DNA of 64,000 nt, from assembly GCF_039541915.1 (NCBI RefSeq), contig NZ_BAABHD010000022.1:186001-250000 (forward strand). The letters run 5' to 3'. Position numbers and translations under genes: made by a program. The notes beneath the pieces are model-generated. The model had not been told where the DNA came from. It saw only the letters and a list, made by a program, of their open reading frames with translations, and ran no database searches. Shown one piece after another: positions 24,880 through 35,000 of the stretch. Source of the stretch: Nibrella saemangeumensis. GTDB lineage: Bacteria > Bacteroidota > Bacteroidia > Cytophagales > Spirosomataceae. Numbering within the stretch: position 1 is the first letter of the stretch; each line of letters opens with the position of its first letter.

Positions 24880-27198
24880 ATGCTTGAAAAGTATTTTTAC
24901 GGTCTTGTTTTGTTCGTGGGGTTGGGAGTCGTTAGTCAGTCCTGCACCAAAAGTTCGGCCAATCAGGCTACGGACGGTCAACTGCCGGACATGGTCAGTT
25001 ATAACTTCGACATCCGGCCCATTCTGTCGGATAAGTGTCTGGTCTGCCACGGCCCCGACGCCAACAAACGCGAAGCCGGTCTCCGGCTCGATCTCGCCGA
25101 AAATGCGTATAAAGCCTTACAGGAGCATCCGTCCGCCCACGCGCTGGTACCCGGCAAACCGGAACTGTCCCAGGTTTATCTGCGGATTACGTCGCAGGAT
25201 ACCGCGCAGTTGATGCCTCCGCCCTCGTCAAATCTCAAACTGACGGCTCGTGAAATCAAGCTGATCGAGAAATGGATCAAGCAGGGCGCTGCGTATGAGA
25301 AGCACTGGGCGTTTGTGGCTCCGAAGCAACCCAAGCTACCAGAGGTAAAGCAGAAAAACTGGCCAAAAAACGAGATCGACTATTTTATTCTGCACAAGCA
25401 GGAACAGAAAGGCCTGGCACCCAACGAGGAGGCTGACAAAGAACGGCTGCTGAAGCGTGTCAGCCTGGACCTGACCGGCCTGCCGCCGAGCCTCAAATTG
25501 ATGGATCAGTTTCTGGCCGACGGTGGGGTTAATGCCTACGAACGGGCCGTCGACCAATTGCTGAGAAGTCCGGCCTACGGCGAAAAAATGGCCCTTCACT
25601 GGCTCGACCTGGCCCGGTACGCCGATTCACACGGCTACCAGGATGATGGCTACCGCACGCAATGGCCCTGGCGCGATTGGGTCATTCATGCCTTTAACCA
25701 GAACATGCACTACGATCAGTTCGTGACCTGGCAGCTGGCCGGTGACTTATTGCCTAACGCGTCAAAGGAACAACTGCTGGCTACTGGCTTCAACCGAAAT
25801 CACAAAATCACAGAAGAGGGGGGCGTTATTCAGGAGGAATACCGCATGAGCTACGTGATGGACCGGAACGATACCTTTGGCAAAGGCCTCCTGAGCGTTA
25901 CCCTTGAGTGCGCCCGCTGCCACGACCATAAATACGACCCATTCTCGCAGAAAGAATATTATCAGTTGCTGGCGTTCTTCAATAACGTTCAGGAGGTTGG
26001 TCTGGAATCCGTAATTGGCGGACCGGAAACGTACGCCAAGAAGCCCCTGATGGAAATCTCCGACCAGGAGGTGCAAAGTATTCTGTCTTTTGTGAATAAG
26101 AAGGACACCAATTGCCTGATTGTGTCCGTCATGGGTGACCTGGATACCACCCGCAAAACCTTTGTGCTGAAACGCGGAATGTACGATGCACCGGAAGAAG
26201 AAGTTCAGCCCGGAACGCCCAAAGCTATTCTGCCCTTCAACGCTAACTACCCCAAAAACCGGCTCGGACTGGCGCAGTGGCTGTTCGACAAAAAGAATCC
26301 GCTGACGGCGCGGGTCTACGTCAACATGCTGTGGCAGGAGCTCTTTGGGCGGGGTATCGTCAAAACAGCCGGCGATTTCGGGATGCAGGGCGAACTGCCG
26401 TCGCATCCCGAACTGCTTGACTGGCTGGCGGTGGATTTTATGACCCACAACTGGGACATCAAACGGTTGGTCAAGAAAATGGTGATGTCAGCAACGTACC
26501 GGCAGTCGGCGGTGGTTACGCCGGAAAAGCTAAAGACGGACCCCGACAATATGCTGCTGGCCCGCTCACCGCGCTACCATATTCAGGCCGAACTAGTTCG
26601 GGATCTGGTCCTGTCCAGCAGTGGCTTACTGGTAAAAACCATTGGCGGCCCCAGCGTGAAGCCCTACCAGCCGGCCGGGCTGTGGGAGGGCGCTACTTCC
26701 GGCCGTGGGCTACTGTCCATGTACGTTCAGGACCACGGCCCTGATTTGTACCGCCGGGGCATGTACACGCTCATTAAGCGGACGGTGCCGCCCCCGGCCA
26801 TGATGATTTTCGACGCCAGTAACCGGGATTTGTGCGAGGTGAAGCGGCTGAAAACCAACACCCCGCTGCAGGCGCTGATTATGATGAATGACCCAACGGT
26901 GCTGGAAGCTTCCCGCGTACTGGCCGCCCGGCTGTTGCAGGAGAGCAGTGCCACTTCCGATAAAATCGGCAAAGCTTTTCGCCAGATTGTTTGCCGGACA
27001 CCGAAGGAAAAAGAGCTTGCCATCCTGACGGACTACTACGAAAAAGAACTGAAGAAGTTCACCCGCCCCAGCGCCGAAAAATACCTAACCGTGGGTGAGT
27101 ACCCGATTCCGGAGCGGATCGACAAAGTAAAACTGGCCGCGCTGATGCGGGTGGTATCGACGATTTACAACCTGGAAGAAACCATTACCAAGTCCTGA
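24880..27198 (+). CDS. PSCyt1-DUF1549-DUF1553 planctomycete-type cytochrome lipoprotein
   Basis: 772 residues. A signal peptide ends in the lipobox VSQSC. The N-terminal PSCyt1 cytochrome has a heme site CLVCH at 53-57. A DUF1549 (PSCyt2) region at about 170-370 has a second CARCH at 344-348 in LECARCHDHKYDPFS. A C-terminal DUF1553 (PSD1) region contains LAQWLFDKKNPLTARVYVNMLWQELFGRGIVKTAGDFGMQGE and KTNTPLQALIMMNDPTVLEASRVLAARLL. It is predicted periplasmic with two c-type hemes. The family is abundant in planctomycetes and is generally found next to DUF1501 proteins, as here. No enzymatic reaction is established. It is shorter than many planctomycete members, lacking the usual insert between DUF1549 and DUF1553. 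Confidence 0.9.
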   Translation: MLEKYFYGLVLFVGLGVVSQSCTKSSANQATDGQLPDMVSYNFDIRPILSDKCLVCHGPDANKREAGLRLDLAENAYKALQEHPSAHALVPGKPELSQVYLRITSQDTAQLMPPPSSNLKLTAREIKLIEKWIKQGAAYEKHWAFVAPKQPKLPEVKQKNWPKNEIDYFILHKQEQKGLAPNEEADKERLLKRVSLDLTGLPPSLKLMDQFLADGGVNAYERAVDQLLRSPAYGEKMALHWLDLARYADSHGYQDDGYRTQWPWRDWVIHAFNQNMHYDQFVTWQLAGDLLPNASKEQLLATGFNRNHKITEEGGVIQEEYRMSYVMDRNDTFGKGLLSVTLECARCHDHKYDPFSQKEYYQLLAFFNNVQEVGLESVIGGPETYAKKPLMEISDQEVQSILSFVNKKDTNCLIVSVMGDLDTTRKTFVLKRGMYDAPEEEVQPGTPKAILPFNANYPKNRLGLAQWLFDKKNPLTARVYVNMLWQELFGRGIVKTAGDFGMQGELPSHPELLDWLAVDFMTHNWDIKRLVKKMVMSATYRQSAVVTPEKLKTDPDNMLLARSPRYHIQAELVRDLVLSSSGLLVKTIGGPSVKPYQPAGLWEGATSGRGLLSMYVQDHGPDLYRRGMYTLIKRTVPPPAMMIFDASNRDLCEVKRLKTNTPLQALIMMNDPTVLEASRVLAARLLQESSATSDKIGKAFRQIVCRTPKEKELAILTDYYEKELKKFTRPSAEKYLTVGEYPIPERIDKVKLAALMRVVSTIYNLEETITKS

Positions 27199-27203
27199 CC
27201 CGT

Positions 27204-28658
27204 ATGGAAAAGTTAATCGAAGAACACGGCCTGACCTTCAACCGGCGTCGCTTCCTGTCCCGCTTAAGTTTGGGTCTGGGCAGCGCGGCCCTTGGGTCGC
27301 TGCTGATTCCGGATTTGTTCTCGGGTGGCGCATTTGACGAAGATGGACTGACGCCGGGTATCCCGCATTTTGCGCCCAAAGCCAAACGGGTTATTTACCT
27401 GTTCCAGAACGGAGCCCCTTCGCAGCAGGAGTTGTTTGATTACAAACCCAAGCTGCGCGACATGCAGGGGCAGGAGATTCCGCCTTCGGTGCGCGGTAGC
27501 CAGCGCCTGACGGGCATGACGGCCGGACAGTCGTCGTTTCCGCTGGTCGGCTCATTTGTGGACTTTAAGCAGTATGGTCAATCCAGGGCGTGGGTGAGTG
27601 ATCTCATGCCGTACACGGCCGGAATCGTCGACGATCTCTGCATTGTAAAAAGCCTGTACACGGAAGCCATTAACCACGATCCCGCGCTCACGTTTTTGCA
27701 GACGGGTTCGCAGCAGGGCAACCGGCCCAGCATGGGAGCCTGGCTGAGTTACGGGCTGGGCAACGAAAACAAAAACCTGCCCACCTTTATGGTGCTGCTC
27801 TCGCGGGGTATCGGCAATGGGCAGGGTGTGTATTCGAAACTGTGGACAAACGGCTTCCTCGATTCAATTCACCAGGGCGTTCAGTTCAGCAAGGGCGAAG
27901 ACCCGGTGCTGTACCTGCGCGACCCCGACGGTATGGACCGCAAAGACCGCCGGGACATGCTCGACAACGTAGCGCAACTCAATGAACTAGCGTATCAGGA
28001 ATTCGGCGACCCGGAGATTATGGCTAAGGTGCAGCAGTACGAAATGGCGTACCGGATGCAGACCGCCATCCCCGAAGTCATGGACCTTTCCAAGGAGCCC
28101 GATGATATTGTCAAACTGTATGGTCCCGACTGTCTGGTTCCCGGCACCTTTGCGGCCAACTGTTTGCTGGCCCGCAAGTTGTCGGAGAACGGCGTCCGGT
28201 TTGTGCAGCTCTACCATCAGGGCTGGGATCAGCACGGCAACCTGCCGTTTGAGATTGCCAAACAGGCCAAGGATGTCGACCAGGCATCGGCTGCGCTGGT
28301 GACGGATCTCAAACAACGGGGCTTGCTGGACGAAACGCTGGTGATCTGGGGTGGTGAGTTTGGCCGTACCAGCTATACCCAGGGCAAACTCACCGCCGAC
28401 AACTACGGCCGCGACCACCACCCGCGCTGTTTTACCATCTGGATGGCCGGCGGAGGGATCAAGCCCGGTATCGTATATGGGGAAACGGACGAACTGGGCT
28501 ACAACATTAGCGAGAACCCCGTACACGTGCATGATTTTCAGGCGACGGTGCTGCACCAGCTAGGCCTTAACCACGAAAAACTAATCTATAAACACCTGGG
28601 CCGCCGGTACCGCCTGACCGATGTTTCCGGGAAAGTAGTCAATGACCTCATCAGCTAA
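27204..28658 (+). CDS. DUF1501 domain-containing secreted protein (Tat-type signal)
   Basis: 484 residues. The N-terminus NRRRFLSRLSLGLGSAALGSLLI matches a twin-arginine export signal, implying that it folds before export, perhaps with a metal. DUF1501 is an alkaline-phosphatase/sulfatase-like fold: KRVIYLFQNGAPSQQELFDYKP, then FLQTGSQQGNRPSMGAWLSYGLG, then RFVQLYHQGWDQHGN, then DETLVIWGGEFGRTSYTQG, with DHHPRCFTIWMAGGGIKPG. It begins five bases after the DUF1553 gene, a conserved partnership. The activity is unknown; a hydrolytic role on sulfated or phosphorylated polymers has been suggested only from the fold. Confidence 0.92.
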   Translation: MEKLIEEHGLTFNRRRFLSRLSLGLGSAALGSLLIPDLFSGGAFDEDGLTPGIPHFAPKAKRVIYLFQNGAPSQQELFDYKPKLRDMQGQEIPPSVRGSQRLTGMTAGQSSFPLVGSFVDFKQYGQSRAWVSDLMPYTAGIVDDLCIVKSLYTEAINHDPALTFLQTGSQQGNRPSMGAWLSYGLGNENKNLPTFMVLLSRGIGNGQGVYSKLWTNGFLDSIHQGVQFSKGEDPVLYLRDPDGMDRKDRRDMLDNVAQLNELAYQEFGDPEIMAKVQQYEMAYRMQTAIPEVMDLSKEPDDIVKLYGPDCLVPGTFAANCLLARKLSENGVRFVQLYHQGWDQHGNLPFEIAKQAKDVDQASAALVTDLKQRGLLDETLVIWGGEFGRTSYTQGKLTADNYGRDHHPRCFTIWMAGGGIKPGIVYGETDELGYNISENPVHVHDFQATVLHQLGLNHEKLIYKHLGRRYRLTDVSGKVVNDLIS

Positions 28659-28666
28659 ACCGGGCA

Positions 28667-30853
28667 GTGCTGTTTATGACGAGCAGGAAGATTATTAAGC
28701 TGGCTGAGCAGCTATTGTTTGCTACCGCAGTGTTCACCCTGGTACTTTTAGCCTTTACTGATAAGGTAGTGGTGCCGGTCTGGCTGCAGGCTGTCGGGCG
28801 CATGCACCCACTGCTGCTGCATTTTCCGCTGGTACTCCTGCTGCTGGCGATGGGACTGGAAATTTTTCGGTTCAAACCCGCTAATCTGACCAATGAGTTT
28901 TACCAGGGTTTTCTGAACAGCCTGTGGCTGACGGGTGCCCTATCGGCTGGTATTACCGTGGTGATGGGCTTATTCCTGTCGAGGGAGGAAGGTTACACCG
29001 GCAGCGCGTTGCAATGGCATAAGTGGTCGGGGGCGGCTGTGTTCTTCCTGTCGGCGCTGCTGTACTGGGCGCGCAACCGGGCGTGGTACACGGCGACCGT
29101 TGCCCGAACCAGTGCGGTGGTAGGGGCCTGTCTGCTGGTAGCATCGGGGCATTTGGGCGCTACGGTAACGCATGGCAACAATTTTGTCTGGGAGCCCGTC
29201 GCGAAGCTGGCGAAACCCGAACCGGTTCCGCTGGAGCAGGCTGTCGTGTTCGACCATGTCATCCAGCCCATTTTCGAACAGAAATGCGTGAGCTGCCATA
29301 ATGCCGAAAAGCTAAAGGGCGAACTCAGACTCACCGATGCCGAGTCCGTCAGAAGGGGCGGCAAATCCGGCAAACTCTTCGTGGCCGGCAAGCCCGAGAT
29401 GAGCCTCTTGCTAAAACGTATACACCTACCGGAAGAAGAGAAGAAGCATATGCCGCCCAAAGGCAAATCACAGTTGACCGACAACGAAATCGCGCTGCTG
29501 TCGCTGTGGGTGAAAGGCAACGCCGATTTCAACAAGAAAGTTGTTGACCTGCCGCCCTCGGATACGCTCCGGCGGATAGCGGCCGCCCTGTTTAAGCCGG
29601 CCGAGCAAGTAGACGAGTACGACTTTGCCGCGGCCGATGAAGAGACGGTACAGAAGCTCAGCAATAACTACCGCACGATACTGCCGCTCGCCAAAGACTC
29701 TCCGGCGCTGGCTGTTTACTTCTTTAACCAGAAACAATACGCGCCCGAAAAGCTAAAGGAACTAAGTGATATTCGGCAGCAGGTGGTATCGCTGAACCTC
29801 AATAAAATGCCGGTCAGCGATGCGGATCTGAAGAGTGTCAGTCAGTTCGAAAACCTGCGGAAACTGGACGTCAACTTCACCAACATCACCGGTGCGGGAT
29901 TGAAGACGCTGGCCGGCTTGAAACACCTGACGGAACTGGCGCTCTCTGGTACCCGGATTACCTCCAGTGACCTGCAGGAGCCGATTCGTACCCTGCCCAG
30001 CCTCAAAATGGTGGCGTTGTGGCAGACGGGGGTAAAGCCGGCCGACATTCAGCAGTTGCAGAAAGCCTATAAACACATCACGTTCATTGGTGGGTTTCGG
30101 GGCGATGAGGCTGAGCCGATCAAGCTGAATCCACCCCAGGTTAAGAACAGCTCCACTATCTTCTCGCAACCACTCGCTATGCAGTTGGGGCACCCGATCA
30201 AAGGGGTGCAGATTCGATATACCACAGATGGCACGGAGCCGGACAGCCTTAAGTCACCGGTTTTCACCGGCAATACCATTCTCACCGAAAGCGCCAGCAT
30301 CAAAGCCAGGGCCTATAAAGAGGGCTGGTACGGGAGCAGTGCCGCTACCTTCAACTTCTACAAGACTACGTATAAGCCCGACAGTGTCAATCTGCTGTTG
30401 CCCCTGAATCGGGTACACCAGGCCGATGGAGCCAAAACGTTTTTTGACGGTAAACTGGGGGTACTCAACGCCAATAGTCCGGCTTGGGCCAACAACTGGG
30501 CCGGTGTCCGGAACAACGACCTGGCCTTTGTCTCGGAGTTTAAGCAACCCATCAGTGTAAAATCCGTAGCCCTGCGGACGATGGTGGAGTCCGAAACCGG
30601 CATCTTCCCCCCGACAATAATTGAAATTTGGGGTGGTGCCAGCAGGGAGCAGATGAAACTGATTACCACCTTTAAGCCGGCGCAGCCCCAAAAGGTATAC
30701 CCGCCGGAGCTTAACGCCTACGGAACAACTTTTAAGCCGCAAACCATCTCATACCTGAAGATCGTAGCTAAACCGGTAGAGCAACTGCCGGAGTGGCATA
30801 ACAATAAGGGTAAACGGGGTTTTCTGCTGGTCGATGAGGTGTTTATCAACTAA
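28667..30853 (+). CDS. Membrane-anchored cytochrome c protein with leucine-rich repeats and chitobiase-like C-terminal domains
   Basis: 728 residues. About residues 10-165 contain four or five membrane helices of a DUF2231-like domain (MHPLLLHFPLVLLLLAMGLEIF). A PSCyt1-type cytochrome with CVSCH at 207-211 follows (IFEQKCVSCHNAEKLKGELRL, then HMPPKGKSQLTDNEIALLSLWVKGN). Leucine-rich repeats span about 365-480 (LKSVSQFENLRKLDVNFTNITGAGLKTLAGLKHLTELALSGTRITSSDL). A chitobiase/hexosaminidase C-terminal-like beta domain (VQIRYTTDGTEPDSLKSPVFTG) and a discoidin-like end complete it. It starts nine bases after the DUF1501 stop. It probably tethers the cluster's electron transfer to the membrane while the C-terminal modules bind carbohydrate. 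It is followed 26 bases later by an ECF sigma gene. Confidence 0.85.
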   Translation: MLFMTSRKIIKLAEQLLFATAVFTLVLLAFTDKVVVPVWLQAVGRMHPLLLHFPLVLLLLAMGLEIFRFKPANLTNEFYQGFLNSLWLTGALSAGITVVMGLFLSREEGYTGSALQWHKWSGAAVFFLSALLYWARNRAWYTATVARTSAVVGACLLVASGHLGATVTHGNNFVWEPVAKLAKPEPVPLEQAVVFDHVIQPIFEQKCVSCHNAEKLKGELRLTDAESVRRGGKSGKLFVAGKPEMSLLLKRIHLPEEEKKHMPPKGKSQLTDNEIALLSLWVKGNADFNKKVVDLPPSDTLRRIAAALFKPAEQVDEYDFAAADEETVQKLSNNYRTILPLAKDSPALAVYFFNQKQYAPEKLKELSDIRQQVVSLNLNKMPVSDADLKSVSQFENLRKLDVNFTNITGAGLKTLAGLKHLTELALSGTRITSSDLQEPIRTLPSLKMVALWQTGVKPADIQQLQKAYKHITFIGGFRGDEAEPIKLNPPQVKNSSTIFSQPLAMQLGHPIKGVQIRYTTDGTEPDSLKSPVFTGNTILTESASIKARAYKEGWYGSSAATFNFYKTTYKPDSVNLLLPLNRVHQADGAKTFFDGKLGVLNANSPAWANNWAGVRNNDLAFVSEFKQPISVKSVALRTMVESETGIFPPTIIEIWGGASREQMKLITTFKPAQPQKVYPPELNAYGTTFKPQTISYLKIVAKPVEQLPEWHNNKGKRGFLLVDEVFIN

Positions 30854-30879
30854 TTCAGGAAAACGGGACGGGGTATAGT

Positions 30880-31464
30880 ATGGCTGCACCCATGGATAAT
30901 TCGTCGGGCATTGAGTACGCTCGACTGAGCGATATAATCCTTCACAGACTGATGCAAACCGGCGACGAGGCCGCTTTCCGGGAAATTTACCGGAAGTACT
31001 GGCAATTACTGTTTGGCATTGCCTATCGCAAGCTGCAATCACAGGAGAATGCCGAGGAGATTGTGCAGGATATTTTTGTCGACATTTGGGAGCGACGCGC
31101 CAGCCTCCAGATTGACGACCTTAGAAAGTACCTGATGGGGGCCGCAAAATATCGGATTCTAAATGCAATAAAAGCCCGTCTGATCCGGGAACGGTATGCC
31201 GTTTTTTGTCAGTCACAAACAGGCTACACCGACCCTCTCACCGAAAATGAACTAGCTTTTCAGGATCTCACAAAGGCAGTTGAGCAGGCATTACTTAGTA
31301 TGTCGCCGAAAACACAGGCAATATTCCGTCTCAACCGATTCGACAATCAGAGTGTTCGCGAGATAGCTATCCAGCTTTCCGTTCCGGAGCGTACCGTCGA
31401 GTATCACATCACACTGGCCCTACGAACCCTTCGTCTGCAATTAAAAGAATTTGCCGTTAAGTAA
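30880..31464 (+). CDS. ECF RNA polymerase sigma-70 factor, system 2
   Basis: 194 residues with region 2 (FREIYRKYWQLLFGIAYRKL, AEEIVQDIFVDIWERRASL) and region 4 (MSPKTQAIFRLNRFDNQSVREIAIQLSVPERTVEYHITLALRTLRLQL). It is most like the sigma factor at 4724 in length and motif wording. It starts only 26 bases after the membrane cytochrome gene, so it may be cotranscribed with the cytochrome cluster. It is followed by a severely shortened FecR gene and an STN-less SusC, which means normal substrate-dependent control is unlikely. Its stop codon lies inside a perfect hairpin. Confidence 0.92.
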   Translation: MAAPMDNSSGIEYARLSDIILHRLMQTGDEAAFREIYRKYWQLLFGIAYRKLQSQENAEEIVQDIFVDIWERRASLQIDDLRKYLMGAAKYRILNAIKARLIRERYAVFCQSQTGYTDPLTENELAFQDLTKAVEQALLSMSPKTQAIFRLNRFDNQSVREIAIQLSVPERTVEYHITLALRTLRLQLKEFAVK

Positions 31465-31470
31465 CGGCAA
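31451..31470 (+). other. Hairpin over the stop codon of the system 2 sigma gene
   Basis: TTGCCGTTAAGTAACGGCAA folds as a perfect 8-base stem with an AAGT loop, and the TAA stop at 31462-31464 lies in the loop and right arm. No T-run follows, so this may be an RNA-processing or attenuation element and not a terminator. Confidence 0.5.
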
Positions 31471-31634
31471 GTAAGCTGATCTGCGAGAAGTTTATATAAA
31501 TTATTAAAGAAGTTAATTAATTAGTAGCAAGTAATATATAAATAATTTAATATTTTAAATAAGTATTTGCGGTTTTCTCCGTCATAATTGACTATACTGT
31601 ATACCAGAGGCTTTCTCATCCTTGAACAGGGCCG

Positions 31635-31865
31635 ATGCGGGTATGGGGTATGGAAATGAACCATCAGACATTTCTGGAATTGCTTCAACGCTACACGGTT
31701 GGCCTCTGTTCGTCTGAGGAAAAGCAGGTGATGGATTACTGGTACAACCTGCTCGGCAAAGACACCAGCGAATTGCCGGCCGGTATGACCAGACAACAAC
31801 TGGAGGACCTGCTCTGGGATAAGATCTACCATCGGATCCGTGCTGGTGAGGATGATGAACCTTAA
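31635..31865 (+). CDS. Truncated FecR: cytoplasmic anti-sigma domain only
   Basis: 76 codons from 31635, or 69 from the ATG at 31656 (codon 8), which aligns with the start of the full FecR at 5531. MNHQTFLELLQRYTVGLCSS, then EEKQVMDYWYNLLGKD, then RQQLEDLLWDKIYHRI matches the first 65 residues of that protein region by region. It then ends with a proper stop, exactly before the membrane helix. Only 225 bases remain before susC, so the membrane, FecR and DUF4974 portions are deleted. In E. coli FecR, short cytoplasmic N-terminal fragments are known to activate FecI without signal, so this product could act constitutively. A decayed gene is the alternative. An AT-rich stretch of about 85 bases (31485-31570) precedes it. 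Confidence 0.65.
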   Translation: MRVWGMEMNHQTFLELLQRYTVGLCSSEEKQVMDYWYNLLGKDTSELPAGMTRQQLEDLLWDKIYHRIRAGEDDEP

Positions 31866-32090
31866 TGCATCGTATAAGTCAGCCGGTAGCGCTCGTTTGT
31901 TTCACTAAACCGATACGCCTATGTAATTCAACCGTGTACTCCCCGACTAAAATTGGTTCTCGATGCTGTATCAGCACGGGCCTGATTTGCCTGCTCTACG
32001 TCTGTCGTTCCTGTACAGATTCTACCGCCACTATTCAAGCCATACTACCCTAAGGCTTTTGTCACTTTTGTTTGAGTCACCAACAAAGTC

Positions 32091-35000
32091 ATGAAAAAAC
32101 GAAGACTTCCTAACCCATTTTCCAACCTTCTTATAAGGTATTCACTCCTTCAGGTATGCTTAAGCATACTGATCCTGACGAACGTATACGCTCGGACCGA
32201 CGATACCCCCGATAACACCGCACAGGAGCGGGCCATTACCGGAACCGTTCGGGATGATGCCGGCCAGGGTTTACCCGGTGTCAGCGTAGTGCTGAAAGGA
32301 ACCACCAGGGGAACATCGACCGACGCCAGCGGTAATTTCAGGCTTGACATTCCGCAGCGGGGAGCCATTCTGGTTTTTTCGTATGTCGGTTACGTTTCCC
32401 AGGATATATCCATTGGTAACCAGACTAATCTGTCTGTTCAGTTAGCGGCCGATACGCGGGCACTTGAGGAAGTGGTCGTTGTGGGATACGGTTCGCAGCG
32501 TAAACAGGATATTACTTCGGCGGTGTCGGTCATTAACATGAAAGATATTGGCGAGCAGCCGGCCAACAACCCTAACCAGATTCTGCAGGGACGCGCACCG
32601 GGTGTTGTGGTTAAGCAGAAGAGCGGCCAGCCTGGTGGAATCTTTGAGGTACGGGTCCGGGGTATCAGCTCACTGGGCGCGGGTAGTGATCCGCTGTACG
32701 TTATCGACGGCTTTCCGGTGGGTACCTCCGTTGGACAGAACCTGAACCCGAACGATATTGAGAGTGTCTCGATCCTGAAAGATGCAGCTTCTACGGCTAT
32801 TTACGGGGCTCGCGGCTCCAACGGGGTAGTGCTCATTACTACCAAGAACGCGAAAGAAGGCAAAGTGGGCGTCAGCCTGTCGCTGGATTACGGTATTCAG
32901 AATGTGCCGATGTCCCGGCGGGTAAGGATGCTGAACGGACCGGAGTTCGCCCAGTTCAAGAAGGATGTCTTCATGGACGCTATCCGCATTCTTCAGAAGC
33001 GGGAGCCGGCCCTGGAAGAAGTGCCGCTTAACTACCGCTATCCGGAGCAGACCAAATACTCGACGGACTGGTTCGCCGAAATCATGAACAACAATGCGCC
33101 GTATACAGACGCGAACCTGACCATTTCGTCCGGTCGTGGTCCTATCAAATCGCTGCTGTCGGTGGGCTATTACAAGGAAGAAGGGTCGATTATCAAAACC
33201 AACTACGACCGGGTGTCGGTGCGCTCCAACATGGGTGGGGAGGTTAACAAGTTCATCAACGTCGGTCTCAACATCAACGGTACCATTACCAAGCAGAATG
33301 TGGCCGTTACCGACGGGCGGAGTAACCTGGTGGGTGGTGCCCTGCTGATGGACCCCCGCGAACCGTCCCGCAATCCCGACGGAACGCTTCGGCCCTATAT
33401 CGGTGGGGTGGATGGCGTGTTTGGCTTTCCGAACCCGGTTTTTGTCCTGAATAACGTAACCCGCCGACGCAATATCGCCGACATTCTGGCAAACGGCTAC
33501 GTAGAACTGGCCATCCTGAAGAACCTGAAGTTCCGGTCGGCGGTCAATGCCAAGGTGAACTTCAACAACTACAAGGAATATGTACCCTCGACAATTGGTC
33601 TGCCGGTGGCCTCCGGTACCGCCGGGGCTCCTCCGCGGATTGCTACCTCCCGGGAGTTGACCGACCAGCTGACCAATTTCTCGTTTGACCAGTTGCTAAC
33701 CTATAACCCCAAGATAGGGACAGACCACAACCTCGATATCCTCGCTGGTTATACGGCACAACGGGAACAGGTGCGTGGGGTAGACGGCTCGGCTAATACC
33801 TTCCCCGACGACCTGGTGCCTTTCCTGGGAGCCGGTGTCATTCGCTCGTCAAACTCCTACGAATTTGGCTGGAGTCTGTTGGCGTATCTCGGACGGGTCA
33901 ACTATTCCTACAAAGACAAGTACCTGCTCTCGGCTTCGTTCCGCCGGGAAGGTAGCTCGCGCTTCGGAGCCCGAAACAGATACGGAGATTTTCCGGCGGC
34001 CTCCATTGGCTGGCGGGTTAGCGAAGAGTCGTTCATGCCCAAATTCACCTGGCTGTCGGATCTGAAACTCCGGGCCAGCTGGGGTGAAACCGGTAACAAC
34101 GCCATTGGTAACTACTCCAGCCTGGCGTTTATGAATACCAACAATTATATCCTGGGCAATGCGATTGCGCAAGGTAAAATTGTGAACGCATTTGCCAACC
34201 AGGAGCTGAAATGGGAGAAGTCGAACCAGTTAGACCTGGGCATGGACCTGGCGCTGTTCAACAATAAGCTGACGTTTACTGTCGAACTCTATAAGAAAAT
34301 CACCAACGATATGCTGCTGCCGATTTCGATACCGTCGGTATCCGGCTTTACCACCAGCTTATCGAACATCGGTAAGGTAGAGAACAAAGGGCTGGAGATT
34401 GGCGGGGAATACCGGATACCCATCGGACCGGTTAATTTCCGGACCAATGCCAACATCAGCTTCAACCGCAGCAAAATTCTGGCCATCAAAGGGGCCAACG
34501 ATATGCTCTGGTACGGTGGCTTCTACGGCGGCTATAACGTCATGAAGGTGGGCCGTCCCATTGGTATGATCTACGGCTACAAGAAGATGGGTATCTTCAA
34601 TACGCAGGCTGAAATTGATGCGTGGCCTAAGCAGGATGGCGTAATTCCGGGCGGGATGAAGTTTGCCGATACCAACGGCGATGGCGTGGTTACCTACGAT
34701 ACGCAGGATATGGTGGAAATCGGTAATCCGAACCCGGCCTTTACCTGGGCCTGGACCTTTGCGGCTGATTACCGGAAGTTCGACCTCAACCTGATGTTCC
34801 TGGGTGCGCACGATTTCGACATTTACCGGAACATCGAAGCCTCGACCATGAACATGGACGGCGTATTCAACGTGCTCGACAAGGCGAAGGACCGCTGGCG
34901 GTCACCGGAGAATCCCGGCTCTAACCCGAACGCCAAAAACTCACAAGGCGGTACCAGCTACTTCAAATGGTCGCGCGAGAGCAGTGAGCGGTATGTGTAC

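Noticed and set aside
31865..32053. 62-codon frame directly after the truncated FecR, considered as a FecR remnant
   Set aside because: The translation has no FecR or DUF4974 pattern, and the space is far too short for the missing domains.
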